The notes below the pieces were generated by a model. The model searched no databases and was not told the DNA's origin. It saw only the letters and a program-made list of their open reading frames with translations. Shown piece after piece: positions 55,414 through 64,000 of a DNA stretch of 64,000 bases (its first letter is position 1; every line of letters begins with the position of its first letter). Made by a program: the position numbers and the translations under genes. This DNA is from Candidatus Thiodiazotropha sp. 'RUGA' (lineage in GTDB: Bacteria > Pseudomonadota > Gammaproteobacteria > Chromatiales > Chromatiaceae): positions 115,502 to 179,501 of the forward strand of contig JAEPDS010000008.1 of the NCBI GenBank assembly GCA_016842065.1, written 5' to 3'.

Positions 55414-55538
55414 GGCACATTTATCGTCAACTGGTTTATTATTCACTTATGTGATGCAACGGAAGCTCACACTCTTGGCCCTGTCGGATTTTACGCCGAT
55501 AGCGCTGCTCGGTTCAAAACCAACAGGCTTCAATTCCA

Positions 55539-56753
55539 GTGGATGATCAGTTGACCAGCTACAGCAAGATTCGAGTTACCCGCTCAATTACCATCCCCGA
55601 CCCGATCAAGATCAGTCGCTATCGACGGCTGCCGGAACTGGGCCCAAGAGTGCTCTTTTTCAGCGGCGGCACGGCACTCAATAGCGTAAGCCGGGTACTC
55701 AAAAACTACACCCATAACTCGATCCATCTGGTCACCTCCTTTGATTCCGGGGGAAGTTCTGCCAAGTTGCGCCAGGCCTTCAATATGCCCTCGATCGGTG
55801 ATCTGCGCAGTCGTTTGATGGCCTTGGCGGATGAGAGCGTGACCGGTCATCCCGAGATCTACAAGCTGTTTAACTATCGTTTTCCAAACAATTCCAAGCG
55901 GGCTGAGTTGATTAAGCAGCTGGAGATGATGATCCGGGGACGCCACCCGATGATCGAGCCGGTGCCGAATCCCATGCGGCGCATCATACGTAACCTGCTG
56001 GGCTACTTCTACGACGCTATGCCGGTGGATTTCAATCTCAAGGGAGCAAGTATCGGCAACCTGATTCTGACCGGTGGTTATCTGAATAATCACGAACATC
56101 TCGATCCGGTGATATTTCTGTTTGAGAAGCTGGTCGGGGTGCAGGGCACGGTGCGCGCCATTGTCAATGCAGACTACCATCTGGCGGCTGAATTGGCGGA
56201 TGGACGTCAGGTGATCGGACAGCATCTGCTGACTGGTAAAGAGGTGGCTCCGCTGGCTTCGAAAGTCACCGATCTGTCCCTGTCAAAATCGCTGCAAGAT
56301 TATCAACCGGTCAAGGCCAAGCTGCGCAAAAAGAATCAACGGCTTATCGAGCAGGCTGAGTTGATCTGCTATCCCCCAGGGAGTTTCTACTCGAGCCTGA
56401 TTGCCAACCTGCTGCCACAGGGAGTTGGTGTATCGATCGCAGTCAACGACTGCCCGAAAGTGTTTGTGCCCAATCAGGGAAAGGATCCTGAGCAGATAAA
56501 GATGAACCTCAATCAGAGTCTGCAGCAGTTGATGCGATACCTCCAGGCCGGGACCTCTAATGGCGTCGACCCCGAGCGTCTGCTCAATTTCGTCATGCTG
56601 GACAGCCGGCACGGTACAGTGCGTGCGGACCAACGCCATGCGTTATGGAAAAAATGGGGTATTCAGCTGATCGATGTCCCCCTTATCACTCCGCAGAGTG
56701 CCCCAAACTACGATGCCAATCTGCTGGTTTCCGCCTTGCTCTCTTTGGCCTAA
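55539..56753 (+). CDS. CofD-like protein (GAK-system type)
   Basis: A 404-residue protein with GTG start. The Rossmann-like core GPRVLFFSGGTALNSVSRVL and DSGGSSAKLRQAFNMPSIGDLRSRLMAL belong to the CofD/YvcK superfamily, and the N-terminal RSITIPDPIKISRYRRLPELG matches the GAK-cluster CofD-like group (TIGR04357-like). In known GAK clusters it sits beside an HprK-related kinase and an ATP-grasp gene; neither is seen here. Catalytic role unknown. Confidence 0.8.
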   Translation: MDDQLTSYSKIRVTRSITIPDPIKISRYRRLPELGPRVLFFSGGTALNSVSRVLKNYTHNSIHLVTSFDSGGSSAKLRQAFNMPSIGDLRSRLMALADESVTGHPEIYKLFNYRFPNNSKRAELIKQLEMMIRGRHPMIEPVPNPMRRIIRNLLGYFYDAMPVDFNLKGASIGNLILTGGYLNNHEHLDPVIFLFEKLVGVQGTVRAIVNADYHLAAELADGRQVIGQHLLTGKEVAPLASKVTDLSLSKSLQDYQPVKAKLRKKNQRLIEQAELICYPPGSFYSSLIANLLPQGVGVSIAVNDCPKVFVPNQGKDPEQIKMNLNQSLQQLMRYLQAGTSNGVDPERLLNFVMLDSRHGTVRADQRHALWKKWGIQLIDVPLITPQSAPNYDANLLVSALLSLA

Positions 56754-56837
56754 GATGGTGACCCGTCACTCCTCCATCACTCAGCGTTAAATTGAACACA
56801 GAGTCCATTTTATAAGCTATAAAGTGTAGGAGGGTCG

Positions 56838-56948
56838 ATGTCGGAATTGACCCAGGGGGATTTTATCGACCGGCTGACTGGGGTAATCAATCAGTGGCAT
56901 ACTCGGTCATGGGGTTCGGGTCGGCTTGCATTTGTAGGTACTTATTAA
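56838..56948 (+). CDS. 36-residue open reading frame directly before the desaturase gene
   Basis: TAGGAGGG at 56827-56834 is a near-ideal ribosome site for the ATG at 56838. The frame encodes MSELTQGDFIDRLTGVINQW and 16 more residues, and its TAA is followed at once by the ATG of the desaturase gene (TAAATG). This is suited to translational coupling or a leader peptide. Not tested for conservation; it may also be chance. Confidence 0.5.
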   Translation: MSELTQGDFIDRLTGVINQWHTRSWGSGRLAFVGTY

Positions 56949-58130
56949 ATGATTTTCAATGGGTTGTTCGATCTATCTCTACTTGAATATATTCTTCTGA
57001 CTTTGGGGCTTACCCATATCACGATTGTTTCGGTTACCGTGTTTCTGCACCGGCACCAGGCCCATAAGGCCCTGACCCTGCATCCGCTGGTCAGCCATTT
57101 TTTCCGCTTCTGGCTCTGGTTGACCACCGGTATGGTGACTCGGGAGTGGGTGGCCATACATCGCAAACACCATGCAAAATGCGAAACCGAAAGTGATCCG
57201 CACAGTCCTCAGACCCGCGGGCTGGGCACCGTGTTGTGGCAGGGCGCTGAGCTCTATAAGGCGGAAGCCGCCAATCAGGAGACTTTGGAGCGGTACGGAA
57301 AAGGCACCCCGGATGACTGGGTCGAACGAAAGCTCTACCAGCCACACAACTTTTTAGGTATCAGCCTGTTGCTGCTGGTGGAATTTATTCTGCTGGGGCC
57401 GGCTGGAATCACCGTCTGGGCGATTCAGATGATCTGGATTCCATTCTGGGCGGCAGGAGTGATCAACGGCATTGGCCACTTCTGGGGCTACCGGAATTTT
57501 GAGATCCCCAACACCTCCACCAACATCGTCCCCTGGGGCATTCTGATCGGCGGTGAAGAGCTGCATAACAATCACCATGCGTTTGGCAGTTCAGCCAAGT
57601 TGTCCAATCGCTGGTTCGAGTTTGACCTGGGCTGGTTCTACATCAAGCTCTTCTCCTATCTGCGTTTGGCGAAGGTACTCAAGGTGGCCCCAAAACGGGC
57701 CTTCGTGGCGGAGCGGCCTCAGCTTGACCTGGATGCGATCAAAGCCTTGACTGTGAATCGCCTGCAACTTTTCAGTGACTATCGTCGACGGGTTTTAAAA
57801 CCGGTGTTCCGTGCTGAGATTCGCCAGGCGGACAAGCCCCTGCGCCGGCTCTATCGGAATGCACTGCGTCTGGTGCGGCGTGATGCGATGCTGTTAAGTG
57901 ATAATGATCGCCAGCAGCTGCGGGATGTTCTTGACCACAACAGCGCTTTGGACAATGTCTACCAGTTCAAGCTGCGACTACAGAAGATCTGGGAGCAGCA
58001 GGCATCGAGCCATGAGAAGCGACTGGAAGCACTCAGCCAGTGGTGTGCCCAGGCTGAGGCCAGCGGGGTGGAGGCATTGCAGGAGTTCGCGGCTTTTCTG
58101 CGTCGCTACAGTATGACGCCGATTCGTTGA
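56949..58130 (+). CDS. Fatty acid (acyl-CoA type) desaturase
   Basis: A 393-residue membrane desaturase. All three histidine boxes are present: HRHQAHKAL near 30, HRKHHAKCE near 73 and HNNHHAFGSS near 200, with four membrane helices. It probably introduces a delta-9 double bond into saturated acyl chains, adjusting membrane fluidity. The C-terminal 130 residues are a helical extension (LDLDAIKALTVNRLQLFSDYR) of unclear role. It is preceded without a gap by the 36-residue frame. Confidence 0.92.
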   Translation: MIFNGLFDLSLLEYILLTLGLTHITIVSVTVFLHRHQAHKALTLHPLVSHFFRFWLWLTTGMVTREWVAIHRKHHAKCETESDPHSPQTRGLGTVLWQGAELYKAEAANQETLERYGKGTPDDWVERKLYQPHNFLGISLLLLVEFILLGPAGITVWAIQMIWIPFWAAGVINGIGHFWGYRNFEIPNTSTNIVPWGILIGGEELHNNHHAFGSSAKLSNRWFEFDLGWFYIKLFSYLRLAKVLKVAPKRAFVAERPQLDLDAIKALTVNRLQLFSDYRRRVLKPVFRAEIRQADKPLRRLYRNALRLVRRDAMLLSDNDRQQLRDVLDHNSALDNVYQFKLRLQKIWEQQASSHEKRLEALSQWCAQAEASGVEALQEFAAFLRRYSMTPIR

Positions 58131-58140
58131 GTGTTTGATT

Positions 58141-58297
58141 GGCCGCGAATGGGCGTTTATGCATCACCGCTAAAGAAATTACTGTTGATAAAGACACTTT
58201 AGTCCGCAAATGAACGCTAATAAACGCAAATAAGAGTCGCAAATAAAAACAATAGTATTTGCGCTTATTCGCGCTGATTCGCGTTCATTCGCGGCTA
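58141..58297. repeat. Palindromic intergenic repeat between desaturase and valS
   Basis: The left arm starts GCCGCGAATGGGCG and the right arm at about 58254-58297 is its imperfect inverse (GCGCTGATTCGCGTTCATTC). A third related run, CCGCAAATGAACGCTAATAA, lies in the middle. Another copy is at 13642-13684. It separates two convergent genes and may fold as a shared terminator. Confidence 0.65.
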
Positions 58298-58301
58298 TAA
58301 G

Positions 58302-61184
58302 CTAAAGCTGTTGTATCTTCTCCAACTGAGCCTGCAGGCTCTCCAGCGCTTTACGGCTCTCCGCCAGCTTGTCTCGCTCTTTCTGAACCACCGCTTCCGG
58401 CGCCTTGTCGACAAAGTTGGGATTGGAAAGCTTTTTGTCTGTTCGCTCCGCATCGGATTGCAGACGGTTGATCTCCTTTTCCAGTCGCTTGATCTCCGCT
58501 GCCTTGTCGATCAGGCCCGCGAGGGGTATCAGCACTTTCATCTCACCCACCAGAGCGGTGGCAGATTCCGGCTCCTTATCCTGCGGGGTCAGAATCTCAA
58601 TCGATTCGGTCTTCGCCAGAAAATCGAGAAACGGGCGATGCCGTTCGGCATAGAGTTTGTCACTCTCACTGGTATTTGCCAGCAGCACAGGTACCGGCTT
58701 GCCGGGAGCGATATTCATCTCACCTTTGATCTTTCGAATGCCAAGGATGAACTGCATCACCCAGGCCATCTCACTTTCAGCGGCTTCATCGATCAGGGAG
58801 TGACGCGCGGTCGGGTAGGGCTGATTCATGATCGTTGCCGTTGATTCGGCCGGGGAGTCTCCATCTGTGGCTGGAATCACACCGGCAATCGGTGCAACCC
58901 GCTGCCAGATCTCCTCAGTGATGAAGGGCATCACCGGGTGGGTGAGTCGCAGCAGGTTTTCCAATACCCGCACCAGGGTCCGTCGGGTGCCCCGTTTCGC
59001 CTCGTCGCTGGCCTGCTCATTGTTGAGTACCGGTTTGCAGAGTTCCAGATACCAATCGCAGTATTCGTTCCAGGTGAATTCATAGATCGCCTGGGCAGCA
59101 TGATCGAATCGGTAGCCGTCGATGGCATCGGCCACCGCTTGTTTGGTCTTCTGCAGACGCGACAGAATCCAACGGTCTGCCAGGGAACGCTGCAGGCTAC
59201 CCTCCGCCGCTGAGTGTCCAGGCTTGATTTCGCCGATCGCACAGTCCTGGCCTTCCACATTCATCATCACGTAACGGGCGGCATTCCAAAGCTTGTTGCA
59301 GAAGTTGCGATAGCCCTCAATACGTCCCATATCCAGCTTGATGTCACGGCCGGTGGCTGCCAGTGCGGCAAAGGTGAAACGCATTGCATCCGTACCGAAG
59401 GCAGGGATACCGTCGGGCAGACTTCTGCGGGTCATTTTTTCGATCTTTTGCGCCAGATGAGGCTGCATCATTCCGCTGGTGCGCTTGCTGACCAGGGATT
59501 CCAGGTCGATGCCGTCGATGACGTCGATGGGATCGAGCACATTGCCCTTCGACTTGGACATCTTGTTGCCTTCCCCATCCCTCACCAGGCCATGCACATA
59601 GACCTCCTTGAAGGGAACGTCGTCCATGAACTTGAGACCCATCATGATCATTCGGGCTACCCAGAAGAAGATGATGTCGAAGCCGGTGACCAGAACATTG
59701 GTCGGGTAGAAATCCTTCAGGCGCTCGGTCTGTTCCGGCCATCCCAGCGTGGAGAAGGGCCACAGGGCTGAGCTGAACCAGGTATCGAGCACATCTTCGT
59801 CCTGTCGCAGCACATAGTCATCCGCCAGGTTGTGCTTGCTTCTCACCTCCGCTTCGGAGCGACCCACATAGACGTTGCCCTCGTCGTCATACCAGGCGGG
59901 AATCCGGTGCCCCCACCAGATCTGACGGCTGATGCACCAGTCCTGGATATTGCGCATCCACTCGTAGTAGGTGTTCTTCCAGTTGTCCGGGACAAAACGG
60001 ATTTTACCGCTCTCCACCGCCTCGATGGCCGGTTTCGCCAGGGGGGCGATCTTCACATACCACTGATCGGTAAGGAAGGGTTCGATGACTGCACCGGAAC
60101 GGTCTCCTCGGGGGACCATCAGCTTGTGATCCTCGATCTTCTCCAGCAATCCCTGCTCCTGCAGGTCGGCCACCATCAGTTTTCTTGCTTCGTAGCGATC
60201 CAGGCCCACATATTTCTGGGGCAGCAGGCTGCCTTCCTCCGCTTCATTGTCGCGGATCGCCGCATCAATGGTGAAGATATTGATCAGACCGCCGTGGATC
60301 TGTTCGCTGATGCTGATCTCATCCCGGTGACGCTGCCAGACCGCATAGTCGTTGAAATCGTGAGCCGGTGTGATCTTCACGCAACCGGTACCGAATTCAG
60401 GATCGACATGCTCTTCGTCGGCGATGATCGGGATGCGGCGACCGGTCAGCGGCAGCTCCAGCAACTCACCGATCATATGCTTGTAGCGATCGTCGCTCGG
60501 ATTTACCGCTACCGCACAGTCACCCAGCATGGTCTCCGGACGGGTGGTGGCGACGATCAGATGCCCCTGACCGTTGGTCAGTGGGTAGCGCATGTGCCAC
60601 ATGTGGCCGTTCTCCTCTTCGGAGAGCACCTCCAGGTCGGAGACCGCTGTGTGCAGCTTGGGATCCCAGTTGACCAGTCGCTTGCCCCGATAGATCAGTC
60701 CCTCCTCGTAGAGTCGGACAAATACCTCTTTGACCGCATCGGAGAGTCCGTCGTCCATGGTGAAGCGCTCATGCTGCCAGTCCAGGGATGAGCCCAGTCG
60801 GCGCAGTTGCCGGGTGATGTTGCCACCGGACTCATGCTTCCACTCCCAGATCCTTTCGATGAACTTCTCCCGTCCCAGGTCGTGGCGCTTTTTCTGCTCC
60901 ATTTCCAGCTGGCGCTCTACCACCATCTGGGTGGCGATACCGGCATGGTCGGTGCCAGGCTGCCAGAGTGTCTGGTCCCCTTTCATCCGGTGATAGCGGA
61001 TCAGGGTGTCCATGATGGTGTTATTGAACCCATGCCCCATGTGCAGGCTGCCGGTGACGTTGGGTGGCGGAATCATGATGCAGTAACTGTCACCGTCTGT
61101 TTTGGTCGGTGCGAAATATCCGCGCTCCTCCCAAGTCTGATACCAGCTTTGCTCAATGGCGTGTGGATTATAGGTTTTTTCCAT
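58302..61184 (-). CDS. valS: Valine-tRNA ligase
   Basis: A 960-residue class I synthetase. HIGH-type motif [16 protein letters not shown] near 45 and KMSKS-type motif [14 protein letters not shown] near 555, with the editing domain between ([18 protein letters not shown]). The C-terminal coiled coil ([20 protein letters not shown]) binds tRNA. It charges tRNA-Val and hydrolyses mischarged Thr-tRNA. Starts divergently from ppdK. Confidence 0.98.
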   Translation of the reverse strand: MEKTYNPHAIEQSWYQTWEERGYFAPTKTDGDSYCIMIPPPNVTGSLHMGHGFNNTIMDTLIRYHRMKGDQTLWQPGTDHAGIATQMVVERQLEMEQKKRHDLGREKFIERIWEWKHESGGNITRQLRRLGSSLDWQHERFTMDDGLSDAVKEVFVRLYEEGLIYRGKRLVNWDPKLHTAVSDLEVLSEEENGHMWHMRYPLTNGQGHLIVATTRPETMLGDCAVAVNPSDDRYKHMIGELLELPLTGRRIPIIADEEHVDPEFGTGCVKITPAHDFNDYAVWQRHRDEISISEQIHGGLINIFTIDAAIRDNEAEEGSLLPQKYVGLDRYEARKLMVADLQEQGLLEKIEDHKLMVPRGDRSGAVIEPFLTDQWYVKIAPLAKPAIEAVESGKIRFVPDNWKNTYYEWMRNIQDWCISRQIWWGHRIPAWYDDEGNVYVGRSEAEVRSKHNLADDYVLRQDEDVLDTWFSSALWPFSTLGWPEQTERLKDFYPTNVLVTGFDIIFFWVARMIMMGLKFMDDVPFKEVYVHGLVRDGEGNKMSKSKGNVLDPIDVIDGIDLESLVSKRTSGMMQPHLAQKIEKMTRRSLPDGIPAFGTDAMRFTFAALAATGRDIKLDMGRIEGYRNFCNKLWNAARYVMMNVEGQDCAIGEIKPGHSAAEGSLQRSLADRWILSRLQKTKQAVADAIDGYRFDHAAQAIYEFTWNEYCDWYLELCKPVLNNEQASDEAKRGTRRTLVRVLENLLRLTHPVMPFITEEIWQRVAPIAGVIPATDGDSPAESTATIMNQPYPTARHSLIDEAAESEMAWVMQFILGIRKIKGEMNIAPGKPVPVLLANTSESDKLYAERHRPFLDFLAKTESIEILTPQDKEPESATALVGEMKVLIPLAGLIDKAAEIKRLEKEINRLQSDAERTDKKLSNPNFVDKAPEAVVQKERDKLAESRKALESLQAQLEKIQQL

Positions 61185-61458
61185 GGATCTATTTAATGGT
61201 CTAGCAACAAAAAAGGAGTATTATAACCTGCTTGAACACCGGTCTGTTAACACTAATCCAAACTGTTTGTGTTGTCCCGGATAAATATTCCAACAGCACC
61301 GATTGGATCAGCGCTAACAGTCCCCACGGCAGATGATGCAGTCTGGCTGCGAAGAGAAGGACCGGAGAGGGTGGTCTTTTTCATCGCGCTGATCAAAGCT
61401 TCACAACAGACCTGAACACTATTAGGCGACTATAAAAACGAAGGGGAGAAGCGACACC

Positions 61459-64000
61459 ATGAGTACTTCACGACATGTATTTGCATTCGATAAGGGTGAC
61501 GGAAAGGACAAGAAACTGCTCGGCGGCAAGGGTGCAAACCTTTGTGAAATGACCCAGTTCGGCTTGAATGTGCCGCCGGGTTTCGTCATCAGTACGGAAG
61601 CCTGTCTCGACTATCTGGCAACCGAAAACAAAGCTCTGCCCACCGAATTGATGGAAGATGTGCGTACTCATATGCAGCAGGTGGAGGCGTCCACCGGCAA
61701 GGGTTTCGGTGATCCGGCCAATCCACTGCTGGTCTCCGTGCGTTCCGGTTCCGCCATGTCGATGCCCGGGATGATGGATACCATCCTCAATCTTGGTCTC
61801 AACAGCAAAACTCTGCAGGGGGTCATCGAACAGACCGGTGATTCCCGCTTTGGCTACGATGCCTATCGCCGCTTCATCCAGCTGTTTGGCAAGGTTGCCC
61901 TGGGGGTTCCCGATGAAGCCTTCGATGAGGAGTTCGAAGCGGTCAAACAGAATGCCCATGTGAATGAGGATGTGGGCCTCTCCGCTGAAGATCTCAAGGA
62001 GATCAGCGAACGATTTCTGACCGTGTTCGAACAGCAGACCGGGCGGCCTTTCCCGGAAGATCCCTACGAGCAGTTGGAGATCGCCATCAAAGCGGTCTTC
62101 GGCTCCTGGATGGGTAAACGGGCGGTGGACTATCGCCGCCAGTTCAACATCACACCCGATATGGCCAATGGTACGGCAGTCAATGTCTGCACCATGGTGT
62201 TCGGCAACCGGGGTAACGATTCGGCTACCGGCGTAGCTTTTACGCGTAATCCGGGTACCGGTGAGAACAAGTTGTTCGGTGAGTATCTGGTCAACGCTCA
62301 GGGAGAGGATGTGGTGGCCGGTATCCGCACCCCCAAGCCGATTGCACGGCTGGCCGACGAGATGCCGGAGATGGCCTCGCAGTTGGAGACACTGCGACAG
62401 AAGCTGGAGGAGCACTACAAAGAGGTGCAGGACTTCGAATTTACCATCGAACAGGGCACGCTCTACTGCCTGCAGACCCGCAACGGCAAGATGAATGCTG
62501 TAGCCATGGTGCGTACCTCAGTGGAGATGGTGGAAGAGGAGCTGATCAGTCGGGAACAGGCACTGTTACGCATCGATCCCGCCTATCTGGAGCAGATGCT
62601 CTATCCCCGTTTGAATAATGTGGTGAAGGCCGAGCCCGTCGCCCAGGGGCTACCCGCATCGCCTGGCGCCGCCAGTGGGGTGGCGGTATTCGATGCGGAT
62701 CGGGCCGAGATGATGGGTAAGGATCAGGGTCATCAGGTGATCCTGTTGAGAGAGGAGACCAAACCGGAAGATATCCATGGCTTTTTTGCCTCAGAGGGTA
62801 TTCTCACCAGTCGTGGTGGCAAGACCTCTCACGCAGCGGTCGTCGCACGGGGAATGGGTAAGCCTTGTGTGGCAGGCGCCGAGGGGATCAGTGTGGACGT
62901 TCAGCGGCGGGAGGCGATTGCCAAAGGTACGGTGATTCGGGAAGGTGACATGATCACCATCGACGGCAGCAGCGGCAATGTCTATCTGGGTAAGATTCCC
63001 ATGGTGGAACCCGATTTTACCGAAGAGTTGAATCGTCTGTTGCGCTGGGCCGACGAGGTTGCCTACCTGCGGGTGATGACCAATGCGGACACCCCGACCG
63101 ATGCCAAGCGGGCGCTCAAGTATGGTGCCATGGGGATCGGGCTCTGCCGCACCGAACGCATGTTCAATGCGGTGGACAGACTGCCGGTGGTGATCGAGAT
63201 GATCGTGGCGGAGAGTCCGGAACAGCGCCAGGCGGCTCTGGATAAACTGCTGCCCATGCAACGGGGCGATTTCAAGTCGATCCTCGAGGTGATGTCACCC
63301 AGGCCGGTGACCATCCGTCTGCTCGACCCACCCATTCACGAGTTTCTGCCGACTGAACAGCAGTTGCTGCTCGATCTGGAGGAGTTGCAGCATCTGCGTA
63401 ACTCAGTGCGTGGAATGAATGTATTGGCCGGCAGCATGATGTTGCTGCAGGATCCGGAGAATGCCAAACAGGAGGCTGATTCACTGCGTCATCTGGTGGA
63501 TGAGACTCTGGTTGAGCAGGCGATCGAGAAAAAGGAGACCATGCTGCGCAAAGTCCGAGCCTTGACCGAGACCAATCCGATGCTGGGCCATCGAGGGGTG
63601 CGGCTGGGCATTACCTTTCCTGAGATCTATTCGATGCAGATCCGCGCCATTCTGGAAGCGGCCGCCGAGTGTGCCGCCAAGGATCTGGAAGTGCATCCGC
63701 AAATGATGGTGCCCCAGGTGTGTACGGTTGAAGAGTTGAAGAAGGTGCGTGAGATGGTGGATGAGATTCGCGCCGATGTGGAGGAGAAATCCGGACATAA
63801 ACTCAACTTCCGTTTCGGCACCATGATCGAGGTGGTGCGGGCCTGTATGCGGGCCGACTCGCTGGCGGAAGAGGCTGAGTTCTTCTCATTCGGCACCAAC
63901 GACCTGACCCAGGCCACCTTCTCATTCTCCAGGGAGGATGCGGAGAACAAATTCCTGCCGATGTACAACCAGAACGACATTTTGAAGGACAACCCTTTTG
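61459..64000 (+). CDS. ppdK: Pyruvate phosphate dikinase (3' end missing)
   Basis: The ATG at 61459, behind AAGGGGAGAAG, opens a frame that runs off the window after 847 codons of a usual 880-900. The N-terminal grasp domain begins FAFDKGDGKDKKLLGGKGANLCEM; the central phosphohistidine block is LTSRGGKTSHAAVVARGMGKPCVAG with the phosphorylated His; the C-terminal barrel has IGLCRTERMF. It interconverts pyruvate plus ATP with phosphoenolpyruvate, AMP and pyrophosphate. Located divergently from valS. Confidence 0.96.
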   Translation, partial: MSTSRHVFAFDKGDGKDKKLLGGKGANLCEMTQFGLNVPPGFVISTEACLDYLATENKALPTELMEDVRTHMQQVEASTGKGFGDPANPLLVSVRSGSAMSMPGMMDTILNLGLNSKTLQGVIEQTGDSRFGYDAYRRFIQLFGKVALGVPDEAFDEEFEAVKQNAHVNEDVGLSAEDLKEISERFLTVFEQQTGRPFPEDPYEQLEIAIKAVFGSWMGKRAVDYRRQFNITPDMANGTAVNVCTMVFGNRGNDSATGVAFTRNPGTGENKLFGEYLVNAQGEDVVAGIRTPKPIARLADEMPEMASQLETLRQKLEEHYKEVQDFEFTIEQGTLYCLQTRNGKMNAVAMVRTSVEMVEEELISREQALLRIDPAYLEQMLYPRLNNVVKAEPVAQGLPASPGAASGVAVFDADRAEMMGKDQGHQVILLREETKPEDIHGFFASEGILTSRGGKTSHAAVVARGMGKPCVAGAEGISVDVQRREAIAKGTVIREGDMITIDGSSGNVYLGKIPMVEPDFTEELNRLLRWADEVAYLRVMTNADTPTDAKRALKYGAMGIGLCRTERMFNAVDRLPVVIEMIVAESPEQRQAALDKLLPMQRGDFKSILEVMSPRPVTIRLLDPPIHEFLPTEQQLLLDLEELQHLRNSVRGMNVLAGSMMLLQDPENAKQEADSLRHLVDETLVEQAIEKKETMLRKVRALTETNPMLGHRGVRLGITFPEIYSMQIRAILEAAAECAAKDLEVHPQMMVPQVCTVEELKKVREMVDEIRADVEEKSGHKLNFRFGTMIEVVRACMRADSLAEEAEFFSFGTNDLTQATFSFSREDAENKFLPMYNQNDILKDNPF

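Noticed and set aside
61468..62415. 315-codon minus-strand frame
   Set aside because: It is the antisense shadow of ppdK, whose plus-strand frame is clear but open at the window end.

Overview
The window looks like chromosomal DNA of a free-living or symbiotic Gammaproteobacterium. Pointers are the ribBX variant of the riboflavin gene, the ribBX-ribH-nusB / thiL / pgpA set, the xseB-ispA pair, parE, folE2, modABC, a zwf-pgl-gnd block, valS and pyruvate phosphate dikinase. The mix of pyruvate phosphate dikinase, molybdate uptake, a di-haem peroxidase and many c-di-GMP proteins would suit a sulfur-oxidiser-type lineage (Chromatiales or relatives), but that placement is inference. No rRNA, tRNA, CRISPR array, integrase or transposase was recognised.

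Layout. 1-1.2 kb: 3' part of a TolC-type outer-membrane gene. 1.2-7.6 kb: four paralogous PhnD-like periplasmic binding proteins around one GGDEF-EAL membrane receptor, with no ABC permease or ATPase. 7.8-11.3 kb: small unknown genes, a YjbQ-family gene and a spondin-domain secreted protein. 11.5-13.6 kb: ribBX-ribH-nusB. 13.6-20.1 kb: accessory block with a Gly/Ser-rich protein, a small membrane protein, a 1158-residue secreted protein and a lipoprotein, interspersed with two decayed copies of the modC 3' end. 20.3-23.5 kb: modABC (minus strand) and a PsiE-like gene. 23.6 kb: thiL. 24.8-28.4 kb: a two-gene operon of unknown role (degenerate CHAT plus transglutaminase-like protein, and an alpha/beta hydrolase). 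29-33.2 kb: a small secreted protein, an acyltransferase, a secreted lipase-like protein, pgpA and a retropepsin-like protease. 33.2-42.1 kb: folE2, ispA-xseB, parE, a SCO1-like protein, ppx, a Nudix hydrolase and a NYN plus cold-shock protein. 43.1-46.8 kb: zwf-pgl-gnd. 47.1-51.3 kb: a second binding-protein plus GGDEF-EAL pair. 51.3-58.1 kb: membrane proteins, a DUF4242-like protein, a di-haem peroxidase, a Crp/Fnr regulator, a CofD-like protein and a fatty acid desaturase. 58.3-64 kb: valS and the 5' part of ppdK.

How it fits together. Two separate loci pair secreted solute-binding proteins with HAMP-PAS-GGDEF-EAL receptors, which suggests ligand sensing feeding into c-di-GMP rather than transport. 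The usual nusB-thiL-pgpA neighbourhood is broken twice, once between nusB and thiL (about 10 kb) and once between thiL and pgpA (about 7 kb). Both breaks hold the least recognisable genes in the window, and at least the first contains gene relics, so these are the main accessory regions. The pseudo-CHAT/transglutaminase plus hydrolase operon is the best candidate for an undescribed system.
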